Source: CAYOOT01 sp964405665 (GTDB lineage: Bacteria; Bdellovibrionota_C; UBA2361; SZUA-149; CAZDWZ01). From it: a stretch of 9,590 nt of DNA. The position numbers and the translations under genes are program-made. The notes under the pieces were generated by a model. The model saw only the letters and a program-made list of their open reading frames with translations, was not told the DNA's origin and ran no database searches. The DNA lies in NCBI GenBank assembly GCA_964405665.1, contig CAYOOT010000091.1, positions 1 to 9,590 of the forward strand. Direction: 5' to 3'. Positions 6,391-9,590 of this stretch are shown here, in pieces; within the stretch, counting starts at the first letter, position 1; each line of letters opens with the position of its first letter.

Positions 6391-7449
6391 ATGAATATAA
6401 AGAAAAACTCTCTATTTAGCCTAGTTTTTCTATGCCTAATTTCTTCGGCTAGTGCTCAAAGACTTGCTACAGCTCCACGCAGCAGTGAAGAGCAACAGAC
6501 CATTGATATTTATGAAAAAACCAATCCTGCTGTTGTCAATATTATTGCTACAACTGCAGCAGTTGATTTATTTGGCACTGCACATCAAGAAGGCACAGGT
6601 TCCGGAGTAATTATTGATGCCAAAAATTCTCTGGTCATCACAAATTTCCATGTAATCATTAATGCTCAACAAATTAATGTCACTCTAGCCAATGGTCAAA
6701 CATATTCAGTAAAATTAATCGGACAAGATCCCGACACAGAACTTGCTCTTTTACAAATTGTAGATCCGCCAAAAGATTTAACCCAAATAGAATTTGGAGA
6801 TTCTTTAAGTTTAAAAGTCGGCCAAAGAGTTCTGGCTATCGGCAATCCTTTTGGTCTTAACCGCACACTAACTTCCGGTTTAATTTCCAGTTTGGGTCGA
6901 ACCATTCGCAGCGAAAATGGAAGATTGATTGAGGATATCATTCAAACTGATGCAGCTATTAATCCGGGAAATTCCGGCGGTCCGCTTTTGGATATGGCGG
7001 GAAGATTAGTTGGCCTCAATACAGCAATCTTAAGTAAAACTGGAGACAGCGCCGGTATTGGTTTTGCCATTCCGGTAAACAGTATTGCCAGCGTTATTCC
7101 GCAGTTGGTAAAATATGGAAAAGTTCTTCGGCCTAAAATTGGTGTAATTTTCGAAGATACTGAAGCAGGAGCAGTAATTTTATATGTGCAACCAAATAGT
7201 CCCGCCGATCAAGCGGGCTTGATGGGTGCCAGTAAGGCAATTCGCAGGGGAATTTTTGGTGGTTATGTAGTGGAGCTTTCTTCTGCTGATTTTTTACTGG
7301 AAGTAAATGGCATAAAAATTAAAAGTAAGGCGGAAGCGATTGAGGCAATTGCCAAAGCCGATCCCAATAAAGAAATGATTTTAAAAGTTTTTCGAGGGGG
7401 AAATATTAATAAAGTAAGAATTGTTAAAGTAAAGCCGATTCTAAATTAG
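6391..7449 (+). CDS. exported HtrA/Deg-family trypsin-like serine protease with one PDZ domain
   Basis: This 352-residue protein is a periplasmic quality-control protease of the Deg/HtrA family (S1C). Residues 1-22 are a Sec signal peptide with probable cleavage after SASA. The protease domain runs from about 35 to 230: the catalytic His is H87 in TNFHVI, and the nucleophile is S195 in NPGNSGGP (191-198). The acid position, normally Asp in the family's D-[LIV]-A motif, is Glu117 in DPDTELALLQI. GNPFGLNRTLTSGLIS (151-166) and IQTDAAINPG (184-193) are typical blocks. One PDZ domain spans about 238-345 (RPKIGV, then SPADQAGL) with a linker insertion around 278-298, as in Deg1-like members. A second PDZ domain is absent, so it is closer in layout to DegS/Deg1 than to DegP. 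It is followed by a lipoprotein gene 18 nt downstream. I leave the symbol blank because the Deg subgroup is not certain. Confidence 0.93.
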   Translation: MNIKKNSLFSLVFLCLISSASAQRLATAPRSSEEQQTIDIYEKTNPAVVNIIATTAAVDLFGTAHQEGTGSGVIIDAKNSLVITNFHVIINAQQINVTLANGQTYSVKLIGQDPDTELALLQIVDPPKDLTQIEFGDSLSLKVGQRVLAIGNPFGLNRTLTSGLISSLGRTIRSENGRLIEDIIQTDAAINPGNSGGPLLDMAGRLVGLNTAILSKTGDSAGIGFAIPVNSIASVIPQLVKYGKVLRPKIGVIFEDTEAGAVILYVQPNSPADQAGLMGASKAIRRGIFGGYVVELSSADFLLEVNGIKIKSKAEAIEAIAKADPNKEMILKVFRGGNINKVRIVKVKPILN

Positions 7450-7467
7450 TGGAGAACTCAGTAAATT

Positions 7468-7761
7468 ATGAAAAAAATATTTCTTTTAATCTTATTTTTT
7501 TCTATTATAAGCTGCTCACTGAGCTCCGGAAGTCCAAAAATCTTAACCGGCTTTGTGCAATCATCCAAAACCGATAAAAATGACAATCCCGTTGAAATCT
7601 ACATTTTTGATGGCGCCGATGAATATCAAATTGAAGAAAATGATCTTCAGGAAAAATTACTGGACGAGGTAGATAAGAAAGTTGTTGTTAAAGGGGATGT
7701 GGGGACTTCTTTTAGTGGGAAGAAATATATTACGATTGAAGAGTATCAGATTCTAGATTAA
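7468..7761 (+). CDS. small lipoprotein with probable OB-fold-like domain
   Basis: This 97-residue protein starts with a lipoprotein signal: MKKIFLLILFF, then the lipobox I-I-S-C with the acylated Cys at 16. After a short Ser-rich linker, the mature part alternates short beta-like stretches: ILTGFVQSS, VEIYIFDGADEYQIE, KKVVVKGDV and KKYITIEEYQIL. This pattern recalls small OB-fold periplasmic domains, but I cannot name a family. GGAGA (7451-7455) lies 12 nt before the ATG. It follows the Deg-type protease by 18 nt, so the two are probably one operon; a role as a periplasmic partner or substrate-side factor of the protease is speculation. Its stop codon is 2 nt from the start of the inverted repeat. 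Confidence 0.8.
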   Translation: MKKIFLLILFFSIISCSLSSGSPKILTGFVQSSKTDKNDNPVEIYIFDGADEYQIEENDLQEKLLDEVDKKVVVKGDVGTSFSGKKYITIEEYQILD

Positions 7762-7763
7762 AT

Positions 7764-7932
7764 TTGGAGCGCGGACTTTGTCCTCGTTGGACCGCGGACG
7801 TCCTCGTCCGCAACATGGAATGTAGTTAAGACAGAAGTCTCAAGGTTAACTAAAAAAAGAAAATTATTATTTGCCTTGAGGATTCATATTTTGCAACGTT
7901 CCAGGTTGCGGACGAGGACGTCCGCGCTCCAA
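7764..7932. repeat. GC-rich inverted-repeat foldback element (MITE/REP-like) between convergent genes
   Basis: The right arm (7905-7932, 28 nt) is the exact reverse complement of the left arm, once a 23-nt insertion (7777-7799) in the left arm is set aside: left segments 7764-7776 and 7800-7814 match it base for base. Each arm also contains its own hairpin (GCGGAC, six-base loop, GTCCGC). The left insertion is an imperfect duplication of the arm core: CGCGGAC recurs at 7770 and 7793, and GTCCTCGT at 7780 and 7800. The arms enclose 90 nt of AT-rich DNA with a nested CTCAAGG (7839-7845) / CCTTGAG (7874-7880) pair. The element has far higher GC than its surroundings and fills the gap between two convergent genes. 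It may be a mobile miniature element, a REP/BIME-like repeat or a bidirectional transcription stop. Confidence 0.85.
7777..7799. repeat. 23-nt internal duplication within the left arm
   Basis: Removing these 23 bases restores a perfect 28-bp match between the two arms. The inserted bases resemble the neighbouring arm core (GTCCTCGT then GGAC and CGCGGAC), so they look like a slipped tandem copy that later changed at a few positions. Confidence 0.7.
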
Positions 7933-7936
7933 GCAA

Positions 7937-8248
7937 TTACAACAACCCTAACGCCTTTAAAGTTTCTTCATCAGCTATACCAGTTGCTTTTAACTTATGC
8001 TTTGTTTGATAAGCCTTGACAGCTTTTTTTGTACCTGGTCCCATTCTTCCATCGACTTTTAATTTAGCTCCATTCTTGTTTAAAGCTTTTTGAACATCAG
8101 CAACCGAAGGAAGCTTAATTTCATCATTATCGCTTGATTCCAGATGTCTTACTTCTGGATCAACTGGGGTAACAGATTCAGGTTCAGCCTTTTTCATACA
8201 GGCATTTAAAGATACTAATAAAAATAGGCTTAATAATTTCGTTTTCAT
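7937..8248 (-). CDS. lipoprotein with C-terminal peptidoglycan-binding domain (PG_binding_1 type)
   Basis: This 103-residue protein starts with a lipoprotein signal, MKTKLLSLFLLVSL, and the lipobox L-N-A-C with Cys17. A polar Glu/Pro/Asp linker (18-45) leads to a peptidoglycan-binding domain over about 47-103. Its typical features are VADVQKALNKNGAKLKVDG (49-67), then GPGTKKAVKAYQTKHKL and TGIADEETLKALGL. Such domains bind the cell-wall stem peptide or glycan, so the protein probably tethers a membrane to peptidoglycan. No catalytic domain is attached. AGGAGA (8264-8259) is 10 nt before the ATG, and a promoter candidate lies further upstream. It converges with the htrA-lipoprotein pair across the inverted repeat, and its stop codon is 4 nt from the repeat end. 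Confidence 0.9.
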   Translation of the reverse strand: MKTKLLSLFLLVSLNACMKKAEPESVTPVDPEVRHLESSDNDEIKLPSVADVQKALNKNGAKLKVDGRMGPGTKKAVKAYQTKHKLKATGIADEETLKALGLL

Positions 8249-8294
8249 TTAAATTCAATCTCCTAAAATTTTAAAAAAGTTGTAATACTTGACT

Positions 8295-8323
8295 GTTATC
8301 GCTTAAACTATTTGCGCTGTAAA
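8295..8323 (-). promoter_or_regulatory. candidate sigma-70 promoter for the PG-binding lipoprotein
   Basis: On the minus strand TTTACA (8323-8318; 5 of 6 to the -35 consensus) is followed by 17 nt and then GATAAC (8300-8295; 4 of 6 to the -10). A start near 8288 would give a leader of about 40 nt containing the AGGAGA ribosome site. Confidence 0.45.
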
Positions 8324-8355
8324 GAACACAAATAGGCACACTAATTTTAGGGAGA

Positions 8356-9153
8356 ATGTCCAAGTTGAAAATTATAGCTGACACTCATGTCCATTTTTAC
8401 CCTTGCTATGATTTCAAACTCTGGGCCAGCGCTGCCTTTAAAAATTTTCGTGCATTGTCTGCTGAAAAAGATTTCTTAAAAGTCATTTTTCTTACAGAAA
8501 GGTCTGATTGTAATTTTTTTGAGCAATTGCAATCCGGTGTTTTTAATAATTTAGGTTTTGAAATAGAAAAAGTTGCCGCTAATATTTTAAATTTAAAAGA
8601 ATTGGCAAGCAATGATTCTTTAGTAATCGTTGCCGGCAGACAAATTATTAGCAAAGAAAAATTGGAAGTTCTAGCTTTAGGCACCTCAGAAAAAATTGAA
8701 GATCAAAAACCGATTCGCGAATTAATCTCCACTCTAAAAAATTCCAGCTTAAAGATTGTGCTGCCCTGGTCTCCGGGAAAATGGTTTTTTAAAAGAGGGG
8801 AGATAATTAAAGAATTGATCTCAGAATATCAGCCAAATGAAATTACCTTTGCCGATGTGATCTCGCGGCCTCTTGCTTATCCTCTGCCGTCTTTAATGAA
8901 ACTTGCCCAAAAAAAAGGGTTTTCCATTTTAGCAGGTTCCGATCCACTGCCCTTTGCCGGAGAAGAAAAATATGTAGGAACTTATGCCATTAGCGCCGTA
9001 GTTAATTCAGAGAAGAACGAAGATTTAAAAACTACTTTGCAACAGCTATTGATGACAGATAGTCATTTTAAAATTGTTGGAAAAAGACTCGATCCACTAA
9101 ATGTGATTCTCAGACTTTATAAAAATCAAAAGCAGAAGCAGAAAACAAATTAA
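8356..9153 (+). CDS. PHP-like protein with degenerate metal-binding motifs
   Basis: This 265-residue soluble protein has no signal peptide. Its motif order follows the PHP (polymerase/histidinol-phosphatase) metallohydrolase fold: DTHVHFYP (9-16) with the H-x-H pair His11/His13; then VAGRQI...LEVLALGT (92-110), where PHP proteins usually have GxE and a His before LALG; IVLPWSPGKW (134-143), where aHPg is usual; and ILAGSDPLPF (191-200), where SDxH is usual. So only the first H-x-H and Asp196 are clearly kept, and the other ligand positions are changed. It may be a non-catalytic member or a subfamily with another metal site. Start choice: GGAG ends only 1 nt before the ATG at 8356, while a TTG at 8365 would have a 10-nt spacer and would lose only three residues. 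The C-terminus is a Lys/Gln-rich tail. It lies 119 nt before the next ORF. Confidence 0.75.
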   Translation: MSKLKIIADTHVHFYPCYDFKLWASAAFKNFRALSAEKDFLKVIFLTERSDCNFFEQLQSGVFNNLGFEIEKVAANILNLKELASNDSLVIVAGRQIISKEKLEVLALGTSEKIEDQKPIRELISTLKNSSLKIVLPWSPGKWFFKRGEIIKELISEYQPNEITFADVISRPLAYPLPSLMKLAQKKGFSILAGSDPLPFAGEEKYVGTYAISAVVNSEKNEDLKTTLQQLLMTDSHFKIVGKRLDPLNVILRLYKNQKQKQKTN

Positions 9154-9272
9154 AATAAATCTACCTAACTTCCTATAAACACTAATAAAATTTCTAAGAT
9201 TATTCTATCACGGAACTATAAATAAGCTTCATAACAATAAGGCACTAATATTATTAGAATTTTATTTAAAAA

Positions 9273-9590
9273 ATGGCTCCTGAAGAAAGCGCATTACCGA
9301 AAGTTCTTGGTCTGCAAAATAGTAAAGCGGCAGTAAATTTTCCTGCAATAGACGCTTCTGCTCAAAGTTTAGAAAACAAAGCAATTAAAACAAAAGAAGT
9401 TAGACTAACCAGCGAACCTCAAGAGAAAATTTATTTTCCTCCTGTGGCAGCAAAAACAAAAGATCCCGAACCAACAGACATCATTTCCACTACACTTAAG
9501 TTTTTTTCAGATTTATATCAAGGATTGAAAAAAGGAGCAGGATACATTCCAAATATCCCGGAGAGTATTATTTATGTAGTTGGTTTAAAT
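9273..9590 (+). CDS. unrecognised protein, 5' part only, runs off the window
   Basis: The frame from the ATG at 9273 is open for 106 codons to the window edge. An in-frame TAA at 9267-9269 makes this ATG the earliest start. No good Shine-Dalgarno site precedes it, only an A-rich stretch. Residues 1-75 are polar, rich in Lys, Glu, Ala and Pro, and probably disordered (for example APEESALPKVLGLQNSK, then SEPQEKIYFPPVAAKTK). From about 80 the sequence turns more hydrophobic and helical (TTLKFFSDLYQGLKKGAG), ending near SIIYVVGLN. This could be the start of a larger folded or membrane-associated domain. Codon use looks like the neighbours. It may be co-expressed with the upstream PHP-like gene, but I cannot name it. 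Confidence 0.7.
   Translation, partial: MAPEESALPKVLGLQNSKAAVNFPAIDASAQSLENKAIKTKEVRLTSEPQEKIYFPPVAAKTKDPEPTDIISTTLKFFSDLYQGLKKGAGYIPNIPESIIYVVGLN

Noticed and set aside
8289..8294. TTGACT as a -35 box for the PHP-like gene
   Set aside because: At 16-18 nt spacing the -10 position reads TTTGCG, TTGCGC or TGCGCT, which are poor matches.
8406..8684. Minus-strand open frame inside the PHP-like gene
   Set aside because: It is antisense to the better-supported frame with the H-x-H motif and has no ribosome site or recognisable domain.

Overview
The window is AT-rich, densely coding bacterial DNA from a Gram-negative (diderm) cell. The evidence is a heptose-phosphate nucleotidyltransferase for LPS core precursor synthesis, two Cys-type lipoproteins (one with a peptidoglycan-binding domain) and an exported HtrA-type protease. 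Together these imply an outer membrane and a periplasm. The sequence does not settle the phylum: housekeeping proteins are well conserved, but several small proteins have no family I recognise. I see no CRISPR array, tRNA, rRNA, phage gene or transposase.

Layout. Positions 1-98 hold a degenerate hexanucleotide tandem repeat. From 99 to about 6300 all genes are on the minus strand. In transcription order (right to left) they are rfaE2-like, mutL, miaA, accA, a small Arg/Asn/Gly-rich protein, infA and a CNNM/DUF21-CBS membrane protein. rfaE2, mutL and miaA are tightly packed: an 8-nt gap with the mutL ribosome site overlapping the upstream stop, then a 4-nt ATGA overlap. They are very likely one transcript. 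accA follows after 76 nt. infA has its own good promoter candidate in front of it. The block mixes LPS precursor, mismatch repair, tRNA modification, fatty-acid synthesis and translation initiation, so it is a housekeeping cluster and not a single pathway.

From 6391 the plus strand carries an htrA/deg-type protease and a small lipoprotein (18-nt gap, probable operon). A peptidoglycan-binding lipoprotein on the minus strand converges on them. Between these convergent genes lies a GC-rich inverted-repeat element (about 7764-7932) whose ends almost touch both stop codons. On the plus strand, 8356-9153 encodes a degenerate PHP-type metallohydrolase fold. An unrecognised ORF starts at 9273 and runs off the window.

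Most worth a second look: the foldback repeat at 7764-7932; the HtrA protease whose catalytic Asp position is Glu; the AT-rich alternative hairpins in the leader of that gene; the PHP-like protein that has lost most metal ligands; and the low-complexity basic protein beside infA. I found no clear new multi-gene system.
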